Positions 17,530 through 25,783 of a stretch of 57,072 nt of DNA are shown piece by piece. A program made the position numbers and the translations under genes. The stretch is from Acidobacteriota bacterium (GTDB taxonomy: Bacteria > Actinomycetota > Acidimicrobiia > Spongiisociales > ZC4RG35), in the NCBI GenBank assembly GCA_022573225.1, contig JACZUI010000006.1, forward strand, positions 1-57,072. Reading direction: 5' to 3'. Below the pieces are notes generated by a model. That model did not search any database. It was given only the letters and a program-made list of their open reading frames with translations, and was not told where the DNA came from. Every line of letters begins with the position of its first letter. Position 1 is the stretch's first letter.

Positions 17530-17954
17530 GCGTCGTCGAGATCGACAACTTTCTGTAGAAGCTCGGTGTCGTCGGGCGAAACGACTGCAACCTCACGAAT
17601 TCGCGTGGGCGGGGGATCCTCGGCCGACACCCATATCACGCGCTGCACTTGCGATGCCTCTACGGCCTTTACCCAGCCCGTCAAGACCTCTGCCTCATCT
17701 GAGGCGAACGACCGCTCCCGATCATCCCTCGCTGCTTCGGTTACGAGAACCGCGCTGAAGCACCGGGTCGACGCACCCTCTATGTGGCTGTCATCTGAAA
17801 CATCGCCGACCGCGACTTTGGCGCCTAATGCCTTCAGATCAGCGCCGACCGAAGGGTCCGACACAAAGGCCCGAACCTCGCGTCCAGGCTCGATGAGCGC
17901 CTCAACCAGTCGACGACCGTCTGGAGTGTCGGCACCGACCACGATGACAGGCAT
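17499..17954 (-). CDS. Short NAD(P)-binding atypical SDR-like protein
   Basis: A 151-residue protein beginning MPVIVVGADTPDGRRLVEAL, a variant of the TGxxGxxG dinucleotide-binding start of NmrA/atypical SDR proteins, followed by VRAFVSDPS and LGAKVAVGDVSD, which fit strands 2 and 3 of the fold. There is no YxxxK active site and the protein stops far short of a full SDR (250-300), so it is probably a binding protein or a reduced paralogue. Function unknown. Confidence 0.75.
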   Translation of the reverse strand: MPVIVVGADTPDGRRLVEALIEPGREVRAFVSDPSVGADLKALGAKVAVGDVSDDSHIEGASTRCFSAVLVTEAARDDRERSFASDEAEVLTGWVKAVEASQVQRVIWVSAEDPPPTRIREVAVVSPDDTELLQKVVDLDDAQTVDINFSS

Positions 17955-17994
17955 GGTCCGAAACCTAACCGGTGAGCTTCGGTAGCTTTCCCTG

Positions 17995-18843
17995 ATGAGC
18001 TGGGAAGAGCACCGATCGTGGCACCTGATGCGGCCGCTGGTCTACTACCTGCGAGAGGATCTGATAACGCCGGCGTGGGTATCCGGTCGCGACGTTCTCG
18101 ACTTTTCGGCGGGTCTGGGCGACCTATCGGATTACGTGCTGGCCAAAGGCGCCCGGTCGGTAACGGCCACCCGACCCGAGCACGACGGGTCGGGTTCTCC
18201 CGACCGAATCACCTGGCTGGGTGGGGTTGCCGCCGGCCAGATCGCGTCGAGATTGGGCGAGTCGTCTTTCGATGTTGCGATAGCCCGGATGGTGTTCCAG
18301 TTCCCGACCTGGGAAGGCGATCGGGTCGACCCGGACACCATGGTCCAGGAGTTCGCCCATATCCTCCGACCCGGTGGGCGTCTCGTGCTCGCTTTTCATC
18401 AGTTTGTGTCGTTTGAACCGGTCCCTTCCTCGGGCGGAGTGCCGAGTGTTGATCAGATGCTCGCTGGCGACGATCGCCCCGGTCTGGCGCGGGTGATCAG
18501 GTATCTGGGTCTGCCACCACGGGAAGGCCCATTTGGCGAGACCGGATTTGGACTCAAGGTGCCAATGCTGGTCACCACGCTTCAGGGCCACGGCTTTGAG
18601 ATCGAGGTTGCCGACAATCCGGAGCCCTTCACGATGCCGCTGGATCTCGATGGTCGGAGTGAACATGAGATCGTCGAGCTCGGGCGGCTCACTATGGACA
18701 TCAAGCATCGATACCTGTCTGATCCCGACCAGAGCCCGTACGAGCGCCCTGCATCGGTTCGTATGATGCTGGTCGAGTTGGCCGATCTGTACGAGTTCGT
18801 GGCCTGGCCGATTGTGCGGATAGTGGCCCGACTTGGCCGCTGA
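17995..18843 (+). CDS. Class I SAM-dependent methyltransferase
   Basis: A 282-residue protein with a Rossmann methyltransferase core. Motif I is VLDFSAGLGDLSDYVLAKGA, motif II the acidic/basic strand SVTATRPE, motif IV SFDVAIARMVFQFP, and the post-motif HILRPGGRLVLAFHQF. The region after about residue 140 is likely the substrate cap. No close family or substrate is recognisable. It ends just upstream of the sufB promoter, which overlaps nothing in this gene. Confidence 0.8.
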   Translation: MSWEEHRSWHLMRPLVYYLREDLITPAWVSGRDVLDFSAGLGDLSDYVLAKGARSVTATRPEHDGSGSPDRITWLGGVAAGQIASRLGESSFDVAIARMVFQFPTWEGDRVDPDTMVQEFAHILRPGGRLVLAFHQFVSFEPVPSSGGVPSVDQMLAGDDRPGLARVIRYLGLPPREGPFGETGFGLKVPMLVTTLQGHGFEIEVADNPEPFTMPLDLDGRSEHEIVELGRLTMDIKHRYLSDPDQSPYERPASVRMMLVELADLYEFVAWPIVRIVARLGR

Positions 18844-18850
18844 ATTAGCG

Positions 18851-18899
18851 TTGCGATCAACCTGATAGATAGGGTATAATTTGCACTATCGGGATAGTG
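18851..18899 (+). promoter_or_regulatory. sufB promoter with palindromic operator
   Basis: A TTGCGA -35 box (18851-18856) and a perfect TATAAT -10 box (18875-18880) are 18 bases apart, a strong housekeeping promoter. Immediately after it lies a perfect palindrome, CACTATC-GG-GATAGTG (18884-18899), at the expected transcription start. A protein bound there would block initiation, so it is a good operator candidate. An Fe-S sensing repressor of the SufR type is the natural guess. The SufR-like gene at 52413-53123 has a different palindrome at its own promoter sharing only the ACTA/TAGT halves. Confidence 0.75.
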
Positions 18900-18932
18900 G
18901 AAATACCCGGAGACCTGAGAGGTGATTGTCCC

Positions 18933-20342
18933 GTGGCAACGGTTGATTTGGATCTCGGCGCCTACCAACTCGGTTGGCGCGACGAAGTAAAGCTCGCTTT
19001 CGAGCCCCGCAAGGGTATCGACGAGGACGTCGTTCGCGACATCTCGACGTTGAAAGGCGAGCCCGAGTGGATGCTCGCCTTCAGACTGAAGGCCTACAAG
19101 CAGTTTCTCCGCAAGCCGATTCCGCAGTGGGGTGGCGGTGGTCTGTTGGACACCATCGACTTCGACGATATCTACTACTACGTCAAGCCCGAGGGTGAGC
19201 AGCAAAAAGACTGGGACATGGTCCCGGAGGAGATCAAGGCCACCTACGAGAAGCTGGGTATCCCCGAAGCCGAGCGGAAGTATCTCGCCGGGGTAACTGC
19301 ACAATATGAAAGTGAAGTTGTCTACCACCGCAACCGTGAGGATCTCGAAGAGCTGGGCGTCCTCTTCACCGACATGGACACCGCGCTCCGGGACTACCCC
19401 GAGATCGTCAAGGAGTACTTCGCGACGATCATCCCGTCTAACGACAACAAGTTCTCCGCGCTCAACTCGGCGGTGTGGTCAGGCGGTTCCTTTATCTATG
19501 TGCCGCCTGGGGTCCACGTCGACCAGCCGCTTCAGGCTTACTTCCGGATCAACTCGGAGAACATGGGCCAATTCGAGCGGACCCTGATCATCGTCGACGA
19601 GGGGGCCTTCGTTCACTACGTCGAGGGGTGCTCTGCCCCGACCTATTCCACCGATTCTCTTCACTGCGCCGTGGTCGAGATCATCGTGAAAGAGGGTGGC
19701 CGCTGCCGGTACACCACGATTCAGAACTGGTCGAACAATGTGTTCAACCTGGTCACCAAGCGTGCCGCCGCCTATCGGAATGCCACTATGGAATGGGTGG
19801 ACGGCAACCTCGGATCCCGCCTCACGATGAAGTACCCGGCGGTTTGGCTGATGGAGCCGGGCGCTCACGGCGAGGTGCTTTCGATAGCTTTCGCCGGCGA
19901 AGGCCAGCACCAGGACGCGGGGGCCAAGATGGTTCACATCGCTCCTGACACCACCTCGACGATCGTCTCCAAGTCGATCTCCAAGAGCGGTGGTCGCTCC
20001 GGATACCGGGGACTCGTTCGTGTCGAGCCGGGCGCCGAGAACGCAAAGAGCTTTGTTCGTTGTGACGCCCTGATTCTCGACGATGAGAGTCGGTCGGATA
20101 CCTATCCCTACATGGAGATCGAGGAGAGCGGTGCCGAGATCGGCCATGAGGCGACCGTCTCCAAGGTGGGCGAGGAGCAACTGTTCTATCTCATGTCACG
20201 CGGTCTTACCGAGGACCAGGCCGCCTCGATGATCGTGGCCGGTTTCATCGAGCCCATCATCAAGGAGCTTCCGATGGAGTACGCGGTCGAGATGAACCGT
20301 CTCATCGAGCTCAATATGTTGGAGGCGGGCGCCGTCGGCTAG
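18933..20342 (+). CDS. sufB: Fe-S cluster assembly protein SufB
   Basis: Scaffold subunit of the SufBCD complex on which new Fe-S clusters are built from sulfur given by SufS/SufU. About 469 residues. Diagnostic segments: [70 protein letters not shown], and the conserved C-terminal region with [20 protein letters not shown], the catalytic Cys zone, and [21 protein letters not shown]. Start set at a GTG (VATVDLDLG) preceded by GAGAGG; the longer frame would begin inside the operator region. No sufC, sufD, sufS or sufU follows. The stop codon lies in the first unit of a tandem repeat. Confidence 0.96.
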   Translation: MATVDLDLGAYQLGWRDEVKLAFEPRKGIDEDVVRDISTLKGEPEWMLAFRLKAYKQFLRKPIPQWGGGGLLDTIDFDDIYYYVKPEGEQQKDWDMVPEEIKATYEKLGIPEAERKYLAGVTAQYESEVVYHRNREDLEELGVLFTDMDTALRDYPEIVKEYFATIIPSNDNKFSALNSAVWSGGSFIYVPPGVHVDQPLQAYFRINSENMGQFERTLIIVDEGAFVHYVEGCSAPTYSTDSLHCAVVEIIVKEGGRCRYTTIQNWSNNVFNLVTKRAAAYRNATMEWVDGNLGSRLTMKYPAVWLMEPGAHGEVLSIAFAGEGQHQDAGAKMVHIAPDTTSTIVSKSISKSGGRSGYRGLVRVEPGAENAKSFVRCDALILDDESRSDTYPYMEIEESGAEIGHEATVSKVGEEQLFYLMSRGLTEDQAASMIVAGFIEPIIKELPMEYAVEMNRLIELNMLEAGAVG

Positions 20343-20498
20343 AAGCCGGGCGCCGTCGGCTAGAAGCCGGGTGCCGTCGGCTAGAAGCCGGGTGCCGTCA
20401 GCTAAGAGCCGGGTGCCGTCGGCTAAGAGCCGGGTGCCGTCGGCTAGAAGCCGGGTGCCGTCGGCTAAGAGCCGGGCGCCGTCGGCTAGAAGCCTGGA
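20331..20498 (+). repeat. Eight tandem 21-bp repeats spanning the sufB stop
   Basis: Eight head-to-tail units of exactly 21 bp. In the sufB frame a unit reads Ala-Val-Gly-stop-Lys-Pro-Gly, so unit 1 contains the real end of sufB and each later unit repeats the stop. Units 4, 5 and 7 use TAA in place of TAG (core GGCTAAGAGCC instead of GGCTAGAAGCC). Both versions keep a short hairpin, GGCT paired with AGCC around a three-base loop. Unit 4 has one change in the stem and unit 8 decays at its end. On the other strand the array gives an open frame of LLADGTR repeats, which I treat as an artefact. Confidence 0.95.
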
Positions 20499-20611
20499 CG
20501 CTCTGATGGCCGTTCGCATCGGCCTTCATAAATGTAAGAACAGTCTCTTTACAGATTCCTTGCAGAGCGTGGGGACAATGGACTAGTTACCAACCCATAG
20601 GATCCCACTAC

Positions 20612-21208
20612 ATGAAACGCCTCGCTGCCCTCATCGCGCTCTTGATGATCGTCGTCGCCTGCAGCACTGCCGCCGAAGGCGAGGTAGCCACACTCGATGA
20701 CCAGGTCGATGGGACCTCTGAAGAGGTCTCCAACGACCAGCTCGACGCCGACGCCGAGGAAGCGATTCTCGCTTTCGCCCAGTGCATGCGCGACAACGGG
20801 GTTTCCGATTTTCCCGATCCCGAATTAGACGCGAATGGCAACTTGAGGTTCTTCGGAGGCGGCCCACCTGACGATCTCGGAGTCGATGAGGGCACGTTGG
20901 AGGCGGCCTTCGATGAGTGTTCCCCGCTGATCGAGGGAATCATCCAGAACTTTCGGGACGTCGACGCGAGTGAATTGGAGGACACCTTCCTCGAATTTGC
21001 CGGCTGTATGCGCGAACAGGGCATCGAAATGCCTGATCCCGACTTCTCCCAGGGATTTGGGCCGGGTGCGGGTGGACGCGCCGGCATCTTCGGCGACCTA
21101 GATCCTCAGGACCCTGAGTTTCAGGCGGCGGCTGAGGAATGCCAGGGCATCTTCGAAGGTGGATTCGGGCTACGCGGCGGCGGCGCCGGCCCCGGAGGCG
21201 GCGGCTGA
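20612..21208 (+). CDS. Lipoprotein with duplicated CMR-PDP motif
   Basis: A 198-residue predicted lipoprotein: signal MKRLAALIALLMIVVAC with the lipidated Cys17. Two copies of an actinobacterial motif follow, FAQCMRDNGVSDFPDP (about 54-69) and FAGCMREQGIEMPDPD (about 128-143). Each carries a cysteine and has a partner cysteine later (DECSP, EECQG), suggesting disulfides. The C-terminus is Gly-rich. Proteins of this type often sit just before HlyD/MacB exporters in actinobacteria, as here. Exact role unknown. Confidence 0.88.
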   Translation: MKRLAALIALLMIVVACSTAAEGEVATLDDQVDGTSEEVSNDQLDADAEEAILAFAQCMRDNGVSDFPDPELDANGNLRFFGGGPPDDLGVDEGTLEAAFDECSPLIEGIIQNFRDVDASELEDTFLEFAGCMREQGIEMPDPDFSQGFGPGAGGRAGIFGDLDPQDPEFQAAAEECQGIFEGGFGLRGGGAGPGGGG

Positions 21209-21249
21209 CCGCCGATTGCTTTCGACTTTACCTACCAAGAGGAGCCCCA

Positions 21250-22818
21250 GTGACCACAGACACCGACAAGTCCACTTCCGGTGACAGCCAACCCCTGACA
21301 CACGACAATCGTCCGATGAGTGAAACCGATCCTGCTACGAAGAGTCGCCGAGGCTGGTGGATCTTGGGCGCGGTCACACTCATCGCGGGAGCTGCCGTGT
21401 ATGGGCTCATCGCCGCCTCCGGTGGCAATGGCAACGAGGCCGGCGAAACAACGGCAGCGCTCAACACGGCCGAAGTGGTTCGAACCGATCTCGTTGACGA
21501 GACGACCTACCAGGCAACTCTTGGTCGTCCCGAGGCCGCGCAACTGACGGCCGGACTTTCCGGCACCGTCACCTCGGTCCCCGAGGCGGGCACGGTGATC
21601 GATCCCGGAGACAGTTTGTTCTCAATCGACGACTCGCCGGTGCTGCTACTCGACGGTGAAGTCCCTGCTTACCGTGATCTCCAACTCGGAGATACCGATG
21701 TCACACTTCCGGCGGGAGTGAGTGGCGTCGTGACCTGGCTTCCGGCTGAAGGGGCCATTTTCGAGAACGGTTCTGTGATCGCACGTATCGACGAGGCTCC
21801 GATCGTGGTTCTCCAGGGCGACATTCCGATGTATCGCACTCTTCGCGACGGTGTCGAAGGTCCGGATGTTCAGCAATTAGAGCAAGCGCTCGTCGATCTC
21901 GGCTATGACCCGGACGAAGATGTGACCGTCGATGAGGAGTTCACCAGCGTCACGGAGTCCATGGTCGAGCGTTGGCAGGAGGATCTCGGGATAGACGAGA
22001 CCGGTCGGATCGCAGTTGGTGAGGTCATCTTCGCCCCACTCCCGGGACAGGTCCTGTCGTATCAGACTGCGGTCGGCGCCGGCGTGGGCCCGGCCTCGCC
22101 GCTCCTAATCGTCAGTGGAGGATCGGCCCTCTCCGGCCCAGACGTTTTGCAACTCGAGCAGGCTCTCCTGCTGTTCGGGTATGAACCAGGCCCTATCGAT
22201 GGTGTCTACGACCTGGACACGGCATTGGCCGTAGCGGCATGGACCGGTGATATCGGGCACGGGCAGGATGGTCGGCTTCCGGTCGGCAGCATCGTGTTTC
22301 ACCCCGGCACCTTGACGTCAGCCGACATCCTTGCGCCGGTGGGTTCTGCCGTGGGCCCTTCGAGCCCCGTGATCACCGCGGCAGCCTTGGAAACGATCGT
22401 TCGGATGAGCCTGCCTGCCGCGGATCAGGAGCTCCTCAGCGTTGGCACATCGGTCATCATCGTGATGCCGGATCAGACCGAGACCCCGGGGACTGTGACG
22501 TTCGTATCTACGGTGGCCGTGGGTGGCGGTCAGGGAAATCCGGCCACGTTCGACGTGGAGATCGCCCTTGATGACCCGAGTGTCGCAGCTGGGCTCGACG
22601 AGGCTCCGGTGGACGTGAGGGCCGTCACCGAGACGGTGGAGAATGTGCTGGCCGTGCCGGTCTCTGCGCTATTGGCTCTCGCCGAAGGCGGGTACGCGGT
22701 CGAGCTCGTCGAGGGTGGAAGCACCCGGCTGGTCGCTGTGGACCCGGGTTTCTTTGCTGGTGGTCAGGTAGAGGTCACCGGAGACCTCGAGGCCGGAGAC
22801 ATCGTGGCGACGCCATGA
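21250..22818 (+). CDS. HlyD-like periplasmic adaptor with two peptidoglycan-binding-like domains
   Basis: A 522-residue membrane-anchored adaptor, probably the MacA-like part of the exporter. One TM helix (about residues 33-53, GWWILGAVTLIAGAAVYGLIAA), lipoyl/barrel-sandwich strands (LSGTVTSVPEAGTVIDPGDSLFSID), then two PG_binding_1-like repeats (GPDVQQLEQALVDLGYDPDE and GPDVLQLEQALLLFGYEPGP), and a beta-barrel/MP domain to the end. The GTG start has GAGGAG six bases upstream; a longer frame overlaps the lipoprotein. Its stop overlaps the ATPase start as ATGA. Confidence 0.88.
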   Translation: MTTDTDKSTSGDSQPLTHDNRPMSETDPATKSRRGWWILGAVTLIAGAAVYGLIAASGGNGNEAGETTAALNTAEVVRTDLVDETTYQATLGRPEAAQLTAGLSGTVTSVPEAGTVIDPGDSLFSIDDSPVLLLDGEVPAYRDLQLGDTDVTLPAGVSGVVTWLPAEGAIFENGSVIARIDEAPIVVLQGDIPMYRTLRDGVEGPDVQQLEQALVDLGYDPDEDVTVDEEFTSVTESMVERWQEDLGIDETGRIAVGEVIFAPLPGQVLSYQTAVGAGVGPASPLLIVSGGSALSGPDVLQLEQALLLFGYEPGPIDGVYDLDTALAVAAWTGDIGHGQDGRLPVGSIVFHPGTLTSADILAPVGSAVGPSSPVITAAALETIVRMSLPAADQELLSVGTSVIIVMPDQTETPGTVTFVSTVAVGGGQGNPATFDVEIALDDPSVAAGLDEAPVDVRAVTETVENVLAVPVSALLALAEGGYAVELVEGGSTRLVAVDPGFFAGGQVEVTGDLEAGDIVATP

Positions 22819-23507
22819 ACACCGTTCTCGCCCTGGAGAATGTCGTCAAAGAGTATCCGCTGACGCCCCCGGTTCGAGCACTTGCAGGCGTCGATCTGAC
22901 GATCGAGGCTGGCGAACTGCTCGCAGTGGTCGGTCCCTCCGGGTCGGGCAAGTCGACGATGCTCCACATCATGGGGACGCTCGACCGTCCGACGAAGGGT
23001 GATGTCTCGGTCGCCGGCTATCGGGTTTCGGAGCTCTCGGATGCCGAGCTGTCCGGCCTCAGGTCAAGGCACATCGGCTTCGTGTTTCAGGCCTTCTATC
23101 TGCTGACCGGGTATTCGGCGCTGGACAACGTGGCCGATGGGCTGCTTTACACCGGCGTGCCTCTCGACGAAAGGAGGGCCCGCGCCAGTGCGGCGCTGGA
23201 GACCGTCGGGCTTTCTCATCGCCTCGATCATGTCGCCACCCAGCTATCAGGCGGCGAGCGTCAGCGAGTAGCGATCGCCCGCGCCATCGTTGGTAAGCCT
23301 TCGATTGTGCTGGCCGACGAGCCCACTGGGAATCTCGATTCGACGACCTCGTCCGGGATTGTCGAGTTGTTTCATGAGTTGAACCGTGCCGGCTCAACGA
23401 TCGTTGTAGTCACCCACGACCCCGAGATCTCGGCGAGCCTGCCTCGCATCATCCACCTTCGAGACGGGCTGATCGAGAGCGATCGCGTTCGAGAACTCAG
23501 CTCATGA
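22815..23507 (+). CDS. MacB/LolD-type ABC transporter ATPase
   Basis: A 230-residue ATP-binding subunit. Walker A GPSGSGKST (about residues 39-47), the Q-loop in FVFQAFYLLTGYSALDN, signature LSGGERQRVAIARA, Walker B IVLADEPTGNLDS and H-loop VVVTHDPE are all intact. EPTGNLDS is typical of the MacB/LolD/FtsE group, which powers extracytoplasmic rather than transmembrane transport. It ends RELSS, and its stop overlaps the next ATG as ATGA; the next ORF is not the permease but a duplicated junction. Confidence 0.95.
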   Translation: MNTVLALENVVKEYPLTPPVRALAGVDLTIEAGELLAVVGPSGSGKSTMLHIMGTLDRPTKGDVSVAGYRVSELSDAELSGLRSRHIGFVFQAFYLLTGYSALDNVADGLLYTGVPLDERRARASAALETVGLSHRLDHVATQLSGGERQRVAIARAIVGKPSIVLADEPTGNLDSTTSSGIVELFHELNRAGSTIVVVTHDPEISASLPRIIHLRDGLIESDRVRELSS

Positions 23508-23692
23508 ACAACGGCGACCTCAAGAGCGAGCTGCATCCGTCCGACCTTCCCCGGACGGATGTGACCAACGGCGACCTCGAGAGCGAGCTGTATCCGTCCG
23601 ACCTTCCCCGGACGGATGTGACCAACGGCGACCTCGAGAGCGAGCTGTATCCGTCCGACCTTCCCCGGACGGATCGAGAACTCAGCTCATGA
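23504..23692 (+). CDS. Mini-ORF 1, repeat-derived 62-residue peptide
   Basis: Starts MNNGDLKSELHPSDL, the same start as the true permease, contains three 19-residue units, then ends RELSS like the ATPase. It begins by an ATGA overlap with the ATPase stop and ends by an ATGA overlap with mini-ORF 2. The peptide is acidic, hydrophilic and without hydrophobic segments. It appears to be a duplicated permease N-terminus fused to a duplicated ATPase C-terminus. Whether the peptide itself matters, or only its translation as a relay, cannot be told. Confidence 0.6.
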   Translation: MNNGDLKSELHPSDLPRTDVTNGDLESELYPSDLPRTDVTNGDLESELYPSDLPRTDRELSS

Positions 23693-23820
23693 ACAACGGC
23701 GACCTCAAGAGCGAGCTGCATCCGTCCGACCTTCCCCGGACGGATGTGACCAACGGCGACCTCGAGAGCGAGCTGCATCCGTCCGACCTTGCCCGGACGG
23801 ATCGAGAACTCAGCTCATGA
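23689..23820 (+). CDS. Mini-ORF 2, repeat-derived 43-residue peptide
   Basis: Second relay cistron: MNNGDLKSELHPSDL start, two 19-residue units, RELSS end. Coupled by ATGA at both ends, to mini-ORF 1 and to the permease. Its second unit reads PSDLARTD, with Ala in place of Pro, matching the copy at the permease N-terminus; that makes it the nearest duplicate of the permease start. Same caveats as mini-ORF 1. Confidence 0.6.
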   Translation: MNNGDLKSELHPSDLPRTDVTNGDLESELHPSDLARTDRELSS

Positions 23821-25013
23821 ACAACGGCGACCTCAAGAGCGAGCTGCATCCGTCCGACCTTGCCCGGACGGCCACGGTAGGCGCCCGAACCCGGCCTCTA
23901 CGCGCCGCCTTGTCGGCACTCGGAATCATGATCGGCATCGGCGCCATGGTGGCAGTACTTGGACTCAGCGAGTCGTCCAAGTCCGAATTGCTGGAACAAC
24001 TGGAGCAACTCGGCACGAACCTGCTCACGGTCCAGGCCGGAGCCGGCATCGGACGTGGCGACGCCGTCCTGCCCGAGGAGTCGGTCGCCATGATCGAGAG
24101 AATCGGCCCGGTAGAGGCGACCGCATACGTGAGCAGTGTCGACGCCAATGCATACAGAACAGACCTCGTTCCTGAGGCACAGACAGGAGGCATTGCGGTT
24201 CGGGCTGCCGAGCCGAACCTGCTCGAAACCCTCGGAGGCACCATGGCGGCGGGCGTATTTCTCGATGGGGCAACGGCTTCATACCCAGCGGTTGTCCTTG
24301 GTTCGGTCGCGGCCGACAGGCTGGGCATCCGTTCGCTGGAGAATTCACCCCAGATTTGGCTGGGTGGGGAGTGGTTCGCAGTAATCGGGATTCTCGATGG
24401 GCTCACGCTTCACCCCGATCTCGACCGGTCGGCGATCATTGGTGAGATCGCCGCGGACGAGTTTCTCGACCACGACCAGGCGCCAACCACTGTTTACGTA
24501 CGAACCCAGCCCGAGAATGTGTTGTCTGTGGCAAACGTCCTGCCCGCGACTGCGAATCCTGAGTTCCCCGATCAGATCCAGGTGACCAGACCAACCGACA
24601 CGCTCGAAGCTGCTGAGGCCGCCGATGACACACTTACCGCTCTGTTCCTCGGTCTTGGAGCTGTGGCTCTGCTCGTAGGTGGCGTCGGTATTGCCAATGT
24701 GATGGTCATAAGCGTTCTGGAGCGTCGATCGGAGATCGGATTGCGACGGGCCTTGGGCGCTACTCGTCGACACATCACCTACCAATTCCTCGGTGAAGCG
24801 TTGTTACTCGCCGGTGTTGGCGGACTCGCCGGTGTGTTGCTGGGGTCGGGCGTTACGGCGGCATGGGCCGCATATCAGGGGTGGGACACTCTGGTCCCAT
24901 TGGTGGCTGTGGTCGGAGGCGTGGTTGCTGCGCTGGCCATAGGGGCTGTCGCCGGCCTGTATCCCGCCCTTCGGGCAGCCAGGCTCAGCCCGACAGAGGC
25001 ACTCAGGGGCTAA
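23817..25013 (+). CDS. MacB/FtsX-type ABC transporter permease
   Basis: A 398-residue permease. The first 18 residues are the repeat unit (MNNGDLKSELHPSDLART), then the standard MacB-type start ARTRPLRAALSALGIMIGIGAMVAVLG with TM1 (about 30-50), an extracytoplasmic domain of about 220 residues, and a C-terminal FtsX domain with three TM helices: LGLGAVALLVGGVGIANVMVISVLERRSEIGLRRALGA, then FLGEALLLAGVGGLAGVLLGSG, then VVGGVVAALAIGAVAGLYPALRAARL. With the adaptor and ATPase it would form a MacAB-like envelope exporter. The substrate is unknown. Confidence 0.93.
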   Translation: MNNGDLKSELHPSDLARTATVGARTRPLRAALSALGIMIGIGAMVAVLGLSESSKSELLEQLEQLGTNLLTVQAGAGIGRGDAVLPEESVAMIERIGPVEATAYVSSVDANAYRTDLVPEAQTGGIAVRAAEPNLLETLGGTMAAGVFLDGATASYPAVVLGSVAADRLGIRSLENSPQIWLGGEWFAVIGILDGLTLHPDLDRSAIIGEIAADEFLDHDQAPTTVYVRTQPENVLSVANVLPATANPEFPDQIQVTRPTDTLEAAEAADDTLTALFLGLGAVALLVGGVGIANVMVISVLERRSEIGLRRALGATRRHITYQFLGEALLLAGVGGLAGVLLGSGVTAAWAAYQGWDTLVPLVAVVGGVVAALAIGAVAGLYPALRAARLSPTEALRG

Positions 25014-25023
25014 TGGCTGCTTC

Positions 25024-25704
25024 CTAGCGACCCGTCGCCGAAAAGTGGTGATAGTCCTTCTTGGACGTCCAATCCCCGCCCCACAGCCATCCAATCGACT
25101 CGAACGCCCGAACCACCAGGTCGTCGGGCTGGATCATTCCCGGATCCTTCAGGGTTCGGTCCACGTATCGCTCCGCCTCAGGCGGGTCGATCACGGTGCC
25201 ATCGATGAACGGATTTTGCTGAGGGTTCAGGTCAATCGCGAGACCCTTGGCATGCTCACTCCAGGTGGTGGTGCCTTCGATGAACCTGCAATTGAAACCC
25301 GAGGTGTTGTTCTGTCCGGGTGACCCGAGCCGACTCTCGTCGAAGTCACCGACCGGCCGCATCTCCTCGATGGGAAAGCCCGCCGAGAACAAGGACCGGA
25401 ACACGCCCAGGACTCCGTCGGCATGCGTGTGATGAACGATCAGCTCGCCGCGGTGGACCGCGCCATCGAAACCCCGATGGGTCACCTTCACGAGCCGAAG
25501 CTCGCCGGGTGGCACCGGACACCCATCCGTCCAGGAGTGGGATAGTCGCTTCGCATCGACCAGCTCGATTCCGCCTTCGAATCGAGGGGGCGCGGAGGCT
25601 GTGGTCGGGTCGGCGATCGTGGTCGTGGTGGGCGCGGTGTCGACCGTTGCCGGCGTGGCCGTCGTCCCCGCAAGCCCGCCATCCGGACTGCACGCTGCGG
25701 CCAC
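25024..25704 (-). CDS. M15-like D-alanyl-D-alanine carboxypeptidase, probable lipoprotein with unclear start
   Basis: The C-terminal half carries M15-type zinc motifs: SGFNCRFIEGTTTWSEHAKGLAIDLNP (H..D) and KDYHHFSATGR (HxH-like), expected for LD- or DD-carboxypeptidases acting on peptidoglycan. After the Cys there is a Thr-rich linker of about 30 residues. The listed start is GTG, giving only VAAAC before the cysteine. The same frame extends upstream as HRVAVALFVVAAAC, an excellent lipoprotein signal. That extension has no ATG, GTG or TTG before its in-frame stop, so the gene either has a frameshift near its 5' end or uses a rare start codon. Confidence 0.8.
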   Translation of the reverse strand: MAAACSPDGGLAGTTATPATVDTAPTTTTIADPTTASAPPRFEGGIELVDAKRLSHSWTDGCPVPPGELRLVKVTHRGFDGAVHRGELIVHHTHADGVLGVFRSLFSAGFPIEEMRPVGDFDESRLGSPGQNNTSGFNCRFIEGTTTWSEHAKGLAIDLNPQQNPFIDGTVIDPPEAERYVDRTLKDPGMIQPDDLVVRAFESIGWLWGGDWTSKKDYHHFSATGR

Positions 25705-25783
25705 GACAAAAAGCGCGACTGCGACGCGATGGGATGTCGGGCACCATGGAGCCTGCTGAGTGATGCCGTTGGTCAGCGGGCTC

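Larger units (their letters stand above)
23491..23871 (+). repeat. Nested tandem repeats at the ATPase/permease junction
   Basis: Two levels of repetition. The inner unit is 57 bp (19 codons, reading roughly NGDL[K/E]SEL[H/Y]PSDLPRTDVT) and occurs six times: three in the first mini-ORF, two in the second, one at the permease N-terminus. The outer unit carries the junction itself (GAACTCAGCTCATGAAC), with ATGs at 23504, 23689 and 23817, spaced 185 and 128 bp apart, i.e. three or two inner units plus 14 bp. Each inner unit holds a strong hairpin (e.g. 23534-23561, arms CATCCGTCCG and CGGACGGATG around eight bases). Copies are almost identical, so the expansion is recent or homogenised. Confidence 0.95.

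Noticed and set aside
20331-20498. Possible CRISPR array
   Set aside because: Units are directly adjacent with no spacers, 21 bp long and in phase with sufB; no cas genes are present.
20196-20519. 107-residue minus-strand frame with LLADGTR repeats
   Set aside because: It is the antisense of sufB plus the 21-bp array. The periodic peptide follows from the repeat being a multiple of three, and there is no ribosome site or family support.
23504-23871. Possible CRISPR array or REP element
   Set aside because: Repeats are contiguous and coding, with ATGA junctions, and lack unique spacers. The hairpins resemble REP but are found nowhere else in the window.
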